From the NCBI RefSeq assembly GCF_015207735.1, contig NZ_JADEWG010000042.1, positions 1-48,040 on the forward strand: a stretch of DNA of 48,040 bases, read 5' to 3'. Below the pieces are notes generated by a model. That model was not told where the DNA came from and ran no database searches. It worked only from the letters and a program-made list of their open reading frames with translations. This stretch comes from [Phormidium] sp. LEGE 05292. Its GTDB lineage: Bacteria; Cyanobacteriota; Cyanobacteriia; Cyanobacteriales; Aerosakkonemataceae. The position numbers and the translations under genes were made by a program. This document shows positions 8,512 through 17,347 of this stretch, piece after piece; positions within the stretch are counted from its first letter, which is position 1, and every line of letters begins with the position of its first letter.

Positions 8512-9423
8512 AGTAAAGAAAAATCCTGTACAGCCAACTGCGATTCCGGTTACGGCTAATTCGCGATCGAGATTGTAAGCTTCAGCTAAAATCAGAGTGG
8601 CAAAAGCTGGCGGCATGGATGTTTGTAACACCATAACAAGCCGGGGAGAGCCACTCATCCCCAGCATTGTTAGACCAATACCCAGAACTAAAGGAACTAA
8701 CAGCATTTTAATGAACAAACTAACTGAGATTTGCGGCAATCCCCGCAAAGAAGTTAGTTGACTTAATCGCATCCCAATCAGTATTAAAGACAAACCTATT
8801 ACTATCCAAGCAATAATTTGTAGAATTAGTTCTATTACATCGGGCAACGGTTCTTTTCGCGTGGCAAGTCCCAATACTAAACTCCACAAACCAGGATTTT
8901 TAATTACTGCAATAGCAATTTGTTTGTAACTCGTGGCTCCCATGCCAAAACGTGCAGCTAAAGCGACACCAAAGCCATAAGTCCCCACCATACTGCCTAA
9001 AAGGTCGTAAAATAATGCCCAACCAAAGTATTGTTGTCCCAGTAAAGCCAAGGTAACGGGATAACCTAAATAACCAGTATTTCCCACCATTGATGCTAAG
9101 AGAAAGCTGCCTTGGTTCGGTTTATTTGCGGTATTTTTCGGCAATTTTCCCAAGTTTTGATTAATTTTCAGCCAAGTCCAAGCTAGTCCGGCTCCTAATA
9201 AAATTGCTGTCCAAGATACTAAAGGTGCAATCCATACTGGCCCAGATAAATTCGTGCGGCGCAAAAAGCCAAAAATTCCAATGGGTGCGCCAATCCAAAA
9301 TAGAAATTTTCCTAAATAAATGGGTGCTTTTGTGGGCAGGATGCGTCCGAGCAACCATCCCAAGAACACGCCTCCTGAGAGTGGGATATACAGTTCTAGA
9401 AGTTTAATTGCTGGGTTGTTCAT
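8479..9423 (-). CDS. AEC (auxin efflux carrier-like) family permease
   Basis: This is a 314-residue inner-membrane protein with about ten hydrophobic segments. It has the AEC-family central region with GNTGYLGYPVTLALLG (about 113-128) and a C-terminal TSMPPAFATLILAEAYNLD segment, both typical of this family. Bacterial AEC members export or import organic acids such as malate or malonate; auxin transport should not be inferred. The start is an ATG. Its 3' end overlaps the 3' end of the phosphoribosyltransferase gene on the other strand, so the two cannot be fully expressed without antisense contact. The substrate is unknown. Confidence 0.88.
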   Translation of the reverse strand: MNNPAIKLLELYIPLSGGVFLGWLLGRILPTKAPIYLGKFLFWIGAPIGIFGFLRRTNLSGPVWIAPLVSWTAILLGAGLAWTWLKINQNLGKLPKNTANKPNQGSFLLASMVGNTGYLGYPVTLALLGQQYFGWALFYDLLGSMVGTYGFGVALAARFGMGATSYKQIAIAVIKNPGLWSLVLGLATRKEPLPDVIELILQIIAWIVIGLSLILIGMRLSQLTSLRGLPQISVSLFIKMLLVPLVLGIGLTMLGMSGSPRLVMVLQTSMPPAFATLILAEAYNLDRELAVTGIAVGCTGFFFTLPLWLWLFGV

Positions 9424-9892
9424 CTTGATTTGCTAGTTAACTATTCCAGATTTTAAAGATGCTTTTATCGATTGTGGGTAATATTTTTTAAAAATTTCCA
9501 GGATGGAAAATGAACCTGTGATCTGAGGCACTGAAGTTTAGAAAAATTAAGGTTATCAAAGAAGTCGGCGAGAATTTTGCTATTAACTCGCTGATTTTAA
9601 GTAGTCAAAATAATAAGTTTTTCTTTGGTTTTAAGGCGAAATTTTCCATATTAATTTTTTTTTAAGACACTAATTAATATGGCGATCGCTCAACTCCATA
9701 TTGCCTAAATTGCTAATAATTAATAGAAAATGCTTACTAATACTATAAAATTTTCACTATTGTGTCCTAATTTACAATCATGTTATTTTTTTGTATAGCA
9801 TTTGTTTAACAATGCCATAAATTAAATAATTTATTATCAGAAGTTTTTGCTCAATGCTCAAACCATACATCTACTAATTTAAGGTAAGTTTA
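9424..9892. other. Intergenic region upstream of the response regulator
   Basis: This 469-bp AT-rich divergent region contains a nested inverted-repeat structure (9646-9702, listed separately) and long A/T runs. No ORF or RNA gene is recognised. It probably contains the promoter of the receiver-HD-GYP pair and of the AEC permease. Confidence 0.6.
9646..9702 (+). promoter_or_regulatory. Three-armed competing inverted repeat
   Basis: CCATATTAATT (9646-9656) is perfectly complementary to AATTAATATGG (9672-9682), with a 15-nt A/T-rich spacer. A third arm, CCATATT (9696-9702), can pair with the same middle arm across a loop containing GCGATCGC. The two stems are mutually exclusive. It lies about 190 bp upstream of the response regulator. 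A transcription-factor site or an attenuator-like leader are both possible. Confidence 0.4.
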
Positions 9893-10258
9893 ATGACAAA
9901 AATCATTCTAATTGCAGACGATGAACTACCATTAAGGTTGTTAGTACGCACTACATTAGAAGATGAAAATTATAAAATTTATGAAGCAGAAGATGGAAGA
10001 GAAGCACTAGAACTAGCAGAACAAATCAGCCCCGATTTATTTTTGCTAGATAATATGATGCCGGAAATTGATGGGATAACAGTTTGTAAAGAACTGCGGG
10101 CTAATCCCAAGTTTAGCGATCGACCCATCATTATGTTAACTGCCAGAACTCAGCAAAGAGATATTGAAATTGGCAAAGCAGCTGGAGCAAACCATTATTT
10201 GACAAAGCCGTTTAGTCCTTTGGAGTTAATTAATTTAGTTGAAGAAATCCTCTCATGA
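9893..10258 (+). CDS. Single-domain response regulator (CheY-like)
   Basis: This 121-residue protein consists only of a receiver domain. D9/D10 form the acidic pocket, D53 is the phosphoacceptor (LFLLDNMMPEIDG), T83 is the switch residue and K105 (YLTKPF) completes the site, so it should be phosphorylatable. It has no DNA-binding output. Its stop codon overlaps the next ATG in ATGA, which indicates translational coupling to the HD-GYP gene. Together the two look like an RpfG-type protein split into two polypeptides. AAGG about 10 bp before the ATG may be the ribosome binding site. The likely partner kinase is the hybrid kinase at 11268. Confidence 0.93.
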   Translation: MTKIILIADDELPLRLLVRTTLEDENYKIYEAEDGREALELAEQISPDLFLLDNMMPEIDGITVCKELRANPKFSDRPIIMLTARTQQRDIEIGKAAGANHYLTKPFSPLELINLVEEILS

Positions 10259-11100
10259 ATAAAAAAATTCAATCAACAATTCATCAGTTACTAAAACCTT
10301 GCGCTGATATTGAACGACAATTAATAGCTGCTCATTCTCAATTAATTAAGTATGCTCAAGACTTAAACATCCTGCATAAATCCGAAAAAGAAAGTACTCA
10401 AAAACTAGAAGCAGCACACTGGCAATTACAAGCTTACGCTAAAGATTTAAAATTTGCTTTAACTGCCAGTAAACAAAAAGCAGGACAATTGGAAAAAGCT
10501 TACTGTGACATGATTTTTCGGTTAGGTTTGGCTTCTAAATATAAAGATGAAGAAACAGGAAATCATATCCAACGCCTCAGCCATTACTCGCAATTAATGG
10601 CAATAAACTTAGGATGGAAAAAAACTGACGCAGAAATGTTAGCTCAAGCTTCAACTATGCACGATATCGGTAAAATTGGCATACCTGATGCAATTTTGTT
10701 AAAACCAGCACCATTAAATCACCAAGAGAGAGAAATAATGATGCTTCATCCTAAAATTGGTGCTAGCTTGTTAGAAGGTTCTGATTCCCCCTTATTACGA
10801 ATGGGTAAAGATATTGCTTTGAATCATCATGAAAAATGGGATGGAACTGGTTATCCTCAAGGTTTAAAAGCAGAAGAAATTCCTTTAAGTGGTAGAATTG
10901 TTATGGTTGCAGATGTATATGATGCACTACGCAGTAAACGCCCTTATAAACCTGCTTTCGCTCATGAAAAAACTTTAACTATCATGATCGAAGGTGACGG
11001 ACGCACTAAACCAGAACATTTTGATCCTCAGCTGTTGGAATTATTTGGGGATCTGCATCAGGAATTTGCGGCTATTTGCGATCGCTTTACCGATGAATAA
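10255..11100 (+). CDS. HD-GYP domain protein, probable c-di-GMP phosphodiesterase
   Basis: This is a 281-residue cytosolic protein. Residues 1-85 form a predicted coiled coil (QLIAAHSQLIKYAQDL-type heptads). Residues about 88-270 form an HD-GYP domain, with H136/D137 in MHDIGKIGIPD, HH in NHHEKWDGTGYP, and the GYP triad at 199-201. All metal-ligand and signature motifs look intact, so hydrolysis of cyclic di-GMP is expected. It is translated from an ATG that overlaps the stop of the receiver gene by 4 bp. The coiled coil is the likely contact with the receiver protein or with a dimer partner. The downstream hybrid kinase follows after 167 bp. Confidence 0.92.
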   Translation: MNKKIQSTIHQLLKPCADIERQLIAAHSQLIKYAQDLNILHKSEKESTQKLEAAHWQLQAYAKDLKFALTASKQKAGQLEKAYCDMIFRLGLASKYKDEETGNHIQRLSHYSQLMAINLGWKKTDAEMLAQASTMHDIGKIGIPDAILLKPAPLNHQEREIMMLHPKIGASLLEGSDSPLLRMGKDIALNHHEKWDGTGYPQGLKAEEIPLSGRIVMVADVYDALRSKRPYKPAFAHEKTLTIMIEGDGRTKPEHFDPQLLELFGDLHQEFAAICDRFTDE

Positions 11101-11267
11101 ACAGCCAAGCTAACCAAGAGGTTAAGGCTAATAAATTATTAATATCAATACTACACATCATCCTTAAGATAGATACAATTTTAATCTGATAATTGTTTTC
11201 CTAGAATAGAGATAATTTCACCTAGTTATTTAATCGAAAACTGGCAAAAACATCTTGATTAAAAACA

Positions 11268-13895
11268 GTGCTTCAACATCTTTATAACTTTTGGTATAAT
11301 AGAAAACTGCCTTACAAAGGAGCTGCTGTAATTTCTATTCCAGTAGCTTGTTTAGTCACATCATTAATCATTTTTGCCTATTTACAACAGCAAGTTACGG
11401 AAGCACAATTCCGGGTAAAGCAGACATACGAAGTTCGCAAAACAACCAGCCAAATTTTCAACTTACTATTGAGTTCTGAAACTTCTTTGCGTGGTTATGC
11501 TTTAACTAGACAACAGAAATTTTTAGAACCCTACCGAGCATCTATTCCCCAAATTCCCAGTGCGGTTCAACAGCTGGGAAAATTAGTTAGTGATAATCCC
11601 AGCCAAATAGAAAGACATCAACGACTAAAAAAGTTAATTAATCAGAGAAAAACTGTTTTAAACAGCAATTTCAAATTATTGCTAAGTAACTCCCAAACAA
11701 ACAATCAAGGGATTATATTAGCAGGCTTTAATCGCGGAAAATACTTGATGGATTCTATCCGTGAAGAGTTAGGTAAATTCAACGAAGTAGAAGAAAAACT
11801 ACTGGTAGAACGGCAACGAAGACTAGATAATTTACAACACTCGGCAACCACAGTGCTTTGGGCGGCTGGGATTATAGGCGTAGCTGGTGGATTTACTGCA
11901 AATTATCTCTACAGTTTAGGAATTGTTAATCGAGTCAAGCAATTACAAGATAATGCCAAACGGCTAGCAGCAGAAGAATCATTGATAGCTTTTATTCCAG
12001 GTAAAGATGAGATTAGTAACCTGGATAAAGCCCTGCATTCTACAGCAGAAAAAATTGAGCTAAGAGAATCTCTATTACGGAAAGCTAATCTATTAATTGC
12101 AGAAGCAGCGAAAAAAGAAAAAGCCTTAATTGAAAATTCTTTAGACGTGATTTGTTCAGTTAATACAGAGGGAAAATTTGTAGAAGTTAGTCCGGCTTGC
12201 AGCAAATTATGGGGATATAGCTTACAAGAGTTAATCGGTAGTGATTTTAATCAATTAATTGCGCCAGAATATAGAGAAAAAACTCAAGAAATTTTTGCTC
12301 AAGTGATCTCTGGGAAAGAAGCTATTGGGCTAGAAAATTGCTGTCAACGTAAAGATGGCACACTTATAGATATGGTTTGGTCTGCTGTTTGGTCAGAAAC
12401 AGAAAAACTAATTTTTTGTGTAGGGCGTGATAATACTGAAAAAAAAGAAATAGAACGCTTAAAAGATGAGTTTATTTCCACTGTTAATCATGAATTGCGG
12501 ACACCTCTGACTAGTTTACGCGGATTTAGTGAATTGTTACTAAAAAGAGAATATACAGTAGAAAAGCAAAGACAATATTTAAAAATTATTTATGATGAAA
12601 GTAAACGACTGAATAATTTAATTGATGATTTTTTAGATATTCAGCGCATGGAGTCGGGTAAGCAAAATTACTTTTTTGAACCATTGAACATGACGAGTTT
12701 AATTAAAGAAAGTATAGCTTTGTTTTCTCATAATACTGATTTGCATAAACTGAATATTTCCGCACCTTTATTTGTGAGTCCGGTTAAGGGAGATAGCGAT
12801 CGCATTCGCCAAGTTCTCTCCAATTTAATTTCTAATGCTATTAAGTACTCTCCCAATGGCGGAGAAGTAAATATTTCAGTTACAGAACAGGATACAGAAG
12901 TAATTGTTACTGTAGCCGATCGAGGCATGGGCATACCTCCAGAAGCCCAAGCAAAATTATTTACTAAATTTTATCGGGTAGATAATGCTAGTACTAGAAA
13001 AATTGGCGGTACAGGATTAGGATTGTCAATTGTTAAAGAAATTGTCGAGGCTCACGGAGGTCATATTTGGTTAGAAAGTGTAGTAGGTGAAGGTACGAAA
13101 TTCTATTTTTCCTTACCAAACACTGTCCAAAAATCTGTCAGTATTGAATCACAAAAAAGAACAACAATTGATGTTTTAATTTTAGAAGATGATGTCGCGT
13201 TTTGCCAACTGTTGAAAGATAGCTTAGAAGATATTGGCTATAGTGTCGTATCATCTGCATTTGCTGAACAAGGGTTGCAGATATTACGAGAAAATTTACC
13301 TCGATCGATATTTTTAGATATTCTTCTTACAGGAAAAATAGATGGGTGGGACTTTTTAATTGCCATTAAAAGCACTCGTCACTTAATCTCTATACCTGTC
13401 TGGATTGTTACTATAACTGAACCAAATATCAGAGGATTAGCTTTAAGAGGAGCTGATTATTTATCTAAACCTATAGCCCCAGATTTATTATTGCAAATGG
13501 TAAGCTCTTATTTACCGCACCCAGATGGTAAAACTATTTTAATCGTTGATGATGACGAAAATTATCGTCAGCAAATTAAAGAATATCTCAGTGCAATACC
13601 TAATCTTAAATTTAGCGAAGCAACAAATGGTAAAAAAGCTTTAGAGCAAATCAAACAACAGATGCCAGATTTATTAATCTTAGACTTGCTCATGCCAGAA
13701 GTTGATGGTTTTGAGGTAATTAGACAGTTAAGAACAGACAAAAAGGCATTAAATTTACCAACTTTAGTAGTTACAGGAGCGCAATTATCACCTGAAGAAA
13801 AAGCATATATTCAAAGAAGAATGGCTACTTTAGTAGAAAAACAGGACACTACTTTAGAGGCATTAACTAACATAGTTCAAGAAACCCTCAGTTAA
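11268..13895 (+). CDS. CHASE3-HAMP-PAS hybrid histidine kinase with two receivers
   Basis: This 875-residue membrane kinase starts at GTG. TM1 is about 20-40 and an extracytoplasmic CHASE3 domain spans about 45-185 (SSETSLRGYAL). TM2 is about 190-212, followed by a HAMP-like segment to about 265, PAS about 285-390, HisKA with His408 in NHELRTP, and HATPase about 505-620 with intact ADRGMGI and GGTGLGLS boxes. Two receivers follow. The first is about 638-755 with D684, in an atypical LDILLTGKIDG context. The second is about 760-875 with D806 in LDLLMPEVDG. A phosphorelay from His408 through the receivers is expected. It follows the receiver/HD-GYP pair on the same strand and may control it. 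Its CHASE3 domain is related to that of the chemoreceptor at 6032. Confidence 0.92.
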   Translation: MLQHLYNFWYNRKLPYKGAAVISIPVACLVTSLIIFAYLQQQVTEAQFRVKQTYEVRKTTSQIFNLLLSSETSLRGYALTRQQKFLEPYRASIPQIPSAVQQLGKLVSDNPSQIERHQRLKKLINQRKTVLNSNFKLLLSNSQTNNQGIILAGFNRGKYLMDSIREELGKFNEVEEKLLVERQRRLDNLQHSATTVLWAAGIIGVAGGFTANYLYSLGIVNRVKQLQDNAKRLAAEESLIAFIPGKDEISNLDKALHSTAEKIELRESLLRKANLLIAEAAKKEKALIENSLDVICSVNTEGKFVEVSPACSKLWGYSLQELIGSDFNQLIAPEYREKTQEIFAQVISGKEAIGLENCCQRKDGTLIDMVWSAVWSETEKLIFCVGRDNTEKKEIERLKDEFISTVNHELRTPLTSLRGFSELLLKREYTVEKQRQYLKIIYDESKRLNNLIDDFLDIQRMESGKQNYFFEPLNMTSLIKESIALFSHNTDLHKLNISAPLFVSPVKGDSDRIRQVLSNLISNAIKYSPNGGEVNISVTEQDTEVIVTVADRGMGIPPEAQAKLFTKFYRVDNASTRKIGGTGLGLSIVKEIVEAHGGHIWLESVVGEGTKFYFSLPNTVQKSVSIESQKRTTIDVLILEDDVAFCQLLKDSLEDIGYSVVSSAFAEQGLQILRENLPRSIFLDILLTGKIDGWDFLIAIKSTRHLISIPVWIVTITEPNIRGLALRGADYLSKPIAPDLLLQMVSSYLPHPDGKTILIVDDDENYRQQIKEYLSAIPNLKFSEATNGKKALEQIKQQMPDLLILDLLMPEVDGFEVIRQLRTDKKALNLPTLVVTGAQLSPEEKAYIQRRMATLVEKQDTTLEALTNIVQETLS

Positions 13896-13960
13896 CTCAG
13901 ATCTTGCAGAGTAAGGAGGTGGAACCTCCCAGATCCTCGTTCCCAGGTTCAACCTGGGAT
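13892..13960. repeat. Partial copy of palindromic element B, abutting a stop codon
   Basis: TTAACTCAGATCTTGCA (13892-13908) is identical to the left end of the element at 20021-20131. It is followed by the same GAGGT-GGAACCTCCCAGATCCTCG core in inverted orientation relative to that copy. It ends in the perfect hairpin TCCCAGGTTcAACCTGGGA (13941-13959). The right terminal repeat is missing. The first bases supply the TAA stop of the hybrid kinase, and the hairpin probably acts as its terminator. Confidence 0.75.
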
Positions 13961-14059
13961 TGGTAATAAAAAAGCTTTGCCACACTTGTCTAAACTAGCT
14001 AACAAATGTTAACAGTAGAAAAGCAGTCTTTCTAAACCGCTCAATTAGGTTGTTGACAA

Positions 14060-14266
14060 ATGTTTGAAGGATTTTGGGAGAATATCTCTCGTTACCCCCG
14101 TTATTTTGTAACCATCATTCTAGGCGTATTCGTTAATACCTTTGGGTGGTTAGAGCCGCTGTTAAAGCGTCCCATCACCTTGATCGCTCTGGTTGGCTTT
14201 TGTGTGGCAGCTTTAACTTTTGTCACTCTAACCTTGAGAGCGATGCTAGGCTTGAGTTCGGTTTAG
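14060..14266 (+). CDS. DUF751 (Ycf33-like) small membrane protein
   Basis: This is a 68-residue protein with two hydrophobic helices (about 14-32 and 40-62), an N-terminal FWENISRYPRYF motif and a short polar turn containing LLKRP. This is the pattern of the DUF751/Ycf33 family, known only from oxygenic phototrophs and of unknown function; a thylakoid or plasma membrane location is expected. It lies 49 bp upstream of rbfA on the same strand, an arrangement I know from other cyanobacteria. The start is an ATG. Confidence 0.82.
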   Translation: MFEGFWENISRYPRYFVTIILGVFVNTFGWLEPLLKRPITLIALVGFCVAALTFVTLTLRAMLGLSSV

Positions 14267-14315
14267 TTAGGATTGTAAAGCATTACTCATCCTGTCTTGA
14301 AGGCAGTGGATTACT

Positions 14316-14756
14316 ATGGCTACCAGTCGTCGGGTTTCCCGCGTGGGCGCATTAATTAAACGGGAAGTCAGCCTTATGCTGTTAAACGGCATTAAAGACG
14401 ATCGCGTGGGTGCAGGAATGGTCAGCGTTACAGATGTTGACGTTTCCGGCGACCTCCAACACGCGAAAATCTTTGTCAGCATCTACGGTTCGGAAGAAGC
14501 GAAGGCTGAAACAATGGCTGGACTGAAAGCTGCAACTGGTTATGTTCGCAGTGAATTAGGTCAAAGAGTGCGTCTGCGTCGGACTCCAGAAGTGTTGTTC
14601 GTCGAAGATCGCTCGTTGGAACGTGGCGATCGCATCCTCTCCCTGATCAACCAAATCAGCCAAGATCGACATGACGAAGACCTCTCTGACTCAGAAGATG
14701 AAGATAATTATGAAGATTATGTCGTTTCGGCAGAAGAAGAGGACAAAGACGCTTGA
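14316..14756 (+). CDS. rbfA: Ribosome-binding factor A
   Basis: RbfA binds the 30S subunit and aids late maturation of the 5' end of 16S rRNA. This copy has 146 residues. The core is KH-like (about 8-115), with [20 protein letters not shown] at the N-terminus, [21 protein letters not shown] in the centre and [20 protein letters not shown] before the end. An acidic tail (about 118-146, rich in D and E) extends the core, as in other cyanobacterial copies. The stop codon overlaps the TTG start of the downstream GH3 gene by 4 bp (TTGA), so the two are translationally coupled. Confidence 0.95.
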   Translation: MATSRRVSRVGALIKREVSLMLLNGIKDDRVGAGMVSVTDVDVSGDLQHAKIFVSIYGSEEAKAETMAGLKAATGYVRSELGQRVRLRRTPEVLFVEDRSLERGDRILSLINQISQDRHDEDLSDSEDEDNYEDYVVSAEEEDKDA

Positions 14757-16435
14757 AATCTTCTCATTTACCCGAAATTGATACTCTTTCCTTAAAAGAA
14801 CAGATAGCCCAAATGGTCGTAGTCCGAGCTTCTGGTTATCTGTTCGACCATGAAATTAAGTATCCCCAATGGGAATCTCCTGCCGCCAAACTCCAGCATT
14901 TAATTTCTGATTTGGGTGTTGGCGGTGTTATTTTGCTAGGGGGAAGTGCGGCGGAATTGGCATTGCGATCGCAACAATTACAAAGCTGGGCAAAAATTCC
15001 CCTCCTCGTCGCCGCTGATATTGAAGAAGGCGTAGGTCAACGTTTTTCCAGCGCCACTTGGTTCCCCCCACCAATGGCGATCGGTGCAGTTGCTCAAAAA
15101 AACCTTGACCAAGCTTTACTCTACGCCGAGCAAATGGGAGCAATTATCGCTCAAGAAGCTTTAGCAGTGGGGATTAATTGGATACTTGCGCCTGTCGTGG
15201 ATGTGAATAACAATCCTGATAATCCAGTGATTAACATCCGCGCTTTTGGCGAAACTCCAGAAATTGTCAGTCAATTAACTGCTGCTTTTATCAAAGGTGC
15301 GAAAAATTACCCAGCTTTAACCACAGCTAAGCATTTTCCCGGACATGGTGATACGGCTGTAGATTCGCACCTGGAATTGCCGCTGATTCCCCACACTGAA
15401 GAAAGGTTAGCAGAAATTGAATTAGCGCCTTTTGCCAGTGCGATCGCCACAGGTGTAGATGCGGTAATGAGCGCCCATCTCTTAATCCCCGCTTGGGATG
15501 AACACCTCCCAGCAACCTTGTCTCACAAAATTCTGACAGAGCAATTACGCCACAAGCTCCAATTTGAGGGTTTAATTGTCACCGATGCTTTAGTCATGGG
15601 TGCCATTACTAGCCGCTACGGTGCTGAGGAAACTGCCGTGTTAGCCGTAGAAGCAGGCGTAGACATTTTGTTAATGCCTGTGGACGCAGAAACCGCCATT
15701 GAAGCAATCTGCGATGCCGTCACCTCTGGACGCATCCCCCCGGAAAGGATTCGCGCCTCTGTGGAGCGGATTTGGCAAGCTAAGGGGAAGGTTTTTGAGG
15801 AGCACAGGAGCACAGGAGCACAGGAGCACAGGAGCACAGGAGCAGAAAGTCAAAATTCCCCTTGTCCCCTTGTCCCCTTGTCCCCTTGTCCTCAAGTCCC
15901 CAGTTCCTTTTACCAAATTGCTCAGCCTGCGTCTTTTGAGACTGTGGATCGCATTCTGCGGGACTCGACTCAAGCTTTTGGATCTCTACCTTTAAGACAA
16001 GAAAAACTGATTAATTCACGAAACTTAATCCTGGTGGACGATCTTTTAGACTGTAAATATCTTTCTCGCCAAGCTCCCGCTGTTACGATACCTCAGCAGT
16101 TGGGTTATCGGACGCAGTTGGGCGATTCACGGAGCAATTTGCCTATAATTCCTAGCGGGGAGGCTCTGCAACCAACGCTGCTGCAAATCTTTATTCGTGG
16201 GAATCCATTTCGCGGCAGTGCAGGTCTAACACAGGTAGTTGAAGATTGGTTTAAAACATTGTTAACCAATGGTGAACTGCAAGCTTTGGTAATATATGGT
16301 AGCCCTTATCTAAAAAATCAATTCTTGCCTTTTCTACCCCCTGAAATCCCCTGTATTTCTACCTTTGGCCAGATTCCAACTGCACAAGCTATAGCTTTAG
16401 AAATACTTTTTGCAAATAATCCTTCAACGAGATAG
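14753..16435 (+). CDS. Glycoside hydrolase family 3 (NagZ-like beta-N-acetylhexosaminidase)
   Basis: This 560-residue enzyme starts at TTG within the rbfA stop. The GH3 TIM barrel spans about 1-345. [14 protein letters not shown] (193-206) carries the loop His of NagZ-type enzymes and D278 in [10 protein letters not shown] is the predicted nucleophile, so removal of GlcNAc from muropeptides is likely. I see no signal peptide, so it is probably cytoplasmic. Residues about 349-380 are low-complexity and are encoded by two octamer arrays, AGGAGCAC and TCCCCTTG. They give EHRSTGAQ-type and PCPLVPLS-type peptides between the barrel and a C-terminal domain (about 385-560). The frame is preserved, so the repeat expanded or inserted in a tolerant linker. 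Substrate is inferred from family motifs only. Confidence 0.88.
   Translation: MKSSHLPEIDTLSLKEQIAQMVVVRASGYLFDHEIKYPQWESPAAKLQHLISDLGVGGVILLGGSAAELALRSQQLQSWAKIPLLVAADIEEGVGQRFSSATWFPPPMAIGAVAQKNLDQALLYAEQMGAIIAQEALAVGINWILAPVVDVNNNPDNPVINIRAFGETPEIVSQLTAAFIKGAKNYPALTTAKHFPGHGDTAVDSHLELPLIPHTEERLAEIELAPFASAIATGVDAVMSAHLLIPAWDEHLPATLSHKILTEQLRHKLQFEGLIVTDALVMGAITSRYGAEETAVLAVEAGVDILLMPVDAETAIEAICDAVTSGRIPPERIRASVERIWQAKGKVFEEHRSTGAQEHRSTGAESQNSPCPLVPLSPCPQVPSSFYQIAQPASFETVDRILRDSTQAFGSLPLRQEKLINSRNLILVDDLLDCKYLSRQAPAVTIPQQLGYRTQLGDSRSNLPIIPSGEALQPTLLQIFIRGNPFRGSAGLTQVVEDWFKTLLTNGELQALVIYGSPYLKNQFLPFLPPEIPCISTFGQIPTAQAIALEILFANNPSTR
15798..15888. repeat. Two octamer arrays inside a coding sequence
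   Basis: AGGAGCAC occurs five times perfectly plus one AGGAGCAG at 15798-15845. TCCCCTTG occurs four times at 15857-15888. Both unit types also occur in non-coding DNA (31001-31032 and the window start). They lie within the inter-domain linker of the GH3 gene and keep its reading frame. Confidence 0.92.
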
Positions 16436-16756
16436 TAATATTAATTTGTAGGAATGAGGCTAGAAACTCAATGTTTCGGCTTGTTAGTCTCATTTGCTTG
16501 CTCACTTAACTTTCATATTAAATAAACTTAACTATTTCCTCAGCCTATAGACATAGGCTGGAAAAAAACGTTAATTGTGAATACTACTTAAGTTAGGAAA
16601 TCTTGATTGTCAAGGTTTGATGACTTTTTTTACATCAATTAATATATTAAGATAGCAGTTAGCGTAAAAATGAAAATCGTTTAGTATAGCGAACTACAAA
16701 CTATCTGCTTTTTCAACGATTATTTTCTAGTCCTCCTAGCCGAAGAGTGAATAACA
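16436..16756. other. Intergenic region upstream of the DUF4327 gene
   Basis: This 321-bp spacer contains an imperfect stem bounded by AATGAG and CTCATT (16453-16494) just after the GH3 gene, which may terminate the rbfA group. It also contains a perfect hairpin CAGCCTAT-AGAC-ATAGGCTG (16541-16560) and the palindrome TTAATATATTAA (16639-16650). None has a clear T-run. The promoter of the DUF4327 gene must lie here but I could not pinpoint it. Confidence 0.5.
16541..16560. terminator. Perfect 8-bp hairpin
   Basis: CAGCCTAT and ATAGGCTG flank a four-base AGAC loop. Purines rather than a T-run follow on the + strand, so it could equally be an operator or a processing site. Terminator is a weak call. 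Confidence 0.3.
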
Positions 16757-16996
16757 ATGAGCGTGAATACAGTCTCTACCACACCAGTTCAGTACTCTTT
16801 AGACGTGATTAAAGAAGAAGCACGTCGTTTTGTGCTCAAGGGTGTTATTAGCCGTCAACAGCCTATTTATACGTTGTGTCAGTACATTCCTGCTCGTGAG
16901 TGGGCTTGGATAGAAAGTGAGTTAGAGAAGAATAACTTTTTGTTGCGCGATCGGATCGGAGATTTAATGGGACATGAAGAATGGGAAAATGACTAA
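16757..16996 (+). CDS. DUF4327 family protein
   Basis: This is a 79-residue soluble protein. IKEEARRFVLKGVISRQQPIYTLCQYIPAREW and the ending DRIGDLMGHEEWEND region are hallmarks of DUF4327, a small family found in cyanobacteria with no known function. It is charged, without membrane segments. It stands alone between two long spacers, so it is probably monocistronic. The start is an ATG. Confidence 0.88.
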   Translation: MSVNTVSTTPVQYSLDVIKEEARRFVLKGVISRQQPIYTLCQYIPAREWAWIESELEKNNFLLRDRIGDLMGHEEWEND

Positions 16997-17347
16997 AGCT
17001 GGCTTTAGTGGAACGCAGTAAATAATGATTGAGCAGTTGAAAACAGGTAAAAGTAAGGGCGGGTTTTGGAGATAAATTCTTGGTTAACAGGCAAGAATCG
17101 TTGCTAAACCCGCCTTATAAATCAAAAATCTTCTTTCTTTCTGCTTTAAAGCCTTCTGCCCTCTACTTTGGAGCCTTCTTACATTAGTTGCTCCCGTTTT
17201 TCGCCAAATTTTAGGAATTCTTTATTTAACTGTCTGTTTTTTCTTATCAATACCTAAAAATTTAGGGACAAAAGCTAACTTAACTATTTTAGGTTTGGGT
17301 TCTAGCTACCTAGTTTCCTTTTAAGAACCAACTCAAAATCTAAAATT
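16997..17347. other. Convergent spacer with repeats
   Basis: This 351-bp region between the DUF4327 gene (+) and the phasin-like gene (-) contains the palindromic repeat at 17057-17114 and degenerate TTCTGCC-type heptamers at about 17140-17180. No coding remnant was recognised. Confidence 0.6.
17057..17114. repeat. Palindromic element C (GGCGGGTTT ends), copy 1
   Basis: GGGCGGGTTT at 17057-17066 and AAACCCGCC at 17106-17114 are inverted ends around about 40 bp of AT-rich DNA. Two further copies with the same ends occur at 27530-27593 and 32357-32423. All three are intergenic and lie downstream of genes. Confidence 0.75.

Noticed and set aside
15798-15845. Regular repeats considered as a CRISPR array
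   Set aside because: The units are 8 bp, contiguous and without spacers; they are simple tandem repeats. No cas genes are present.
15616-15973. Antisense frames opposite the GH3 gene
   Set aside because: They are shadows caused by the octamer repeats being open in several frames; no family features.
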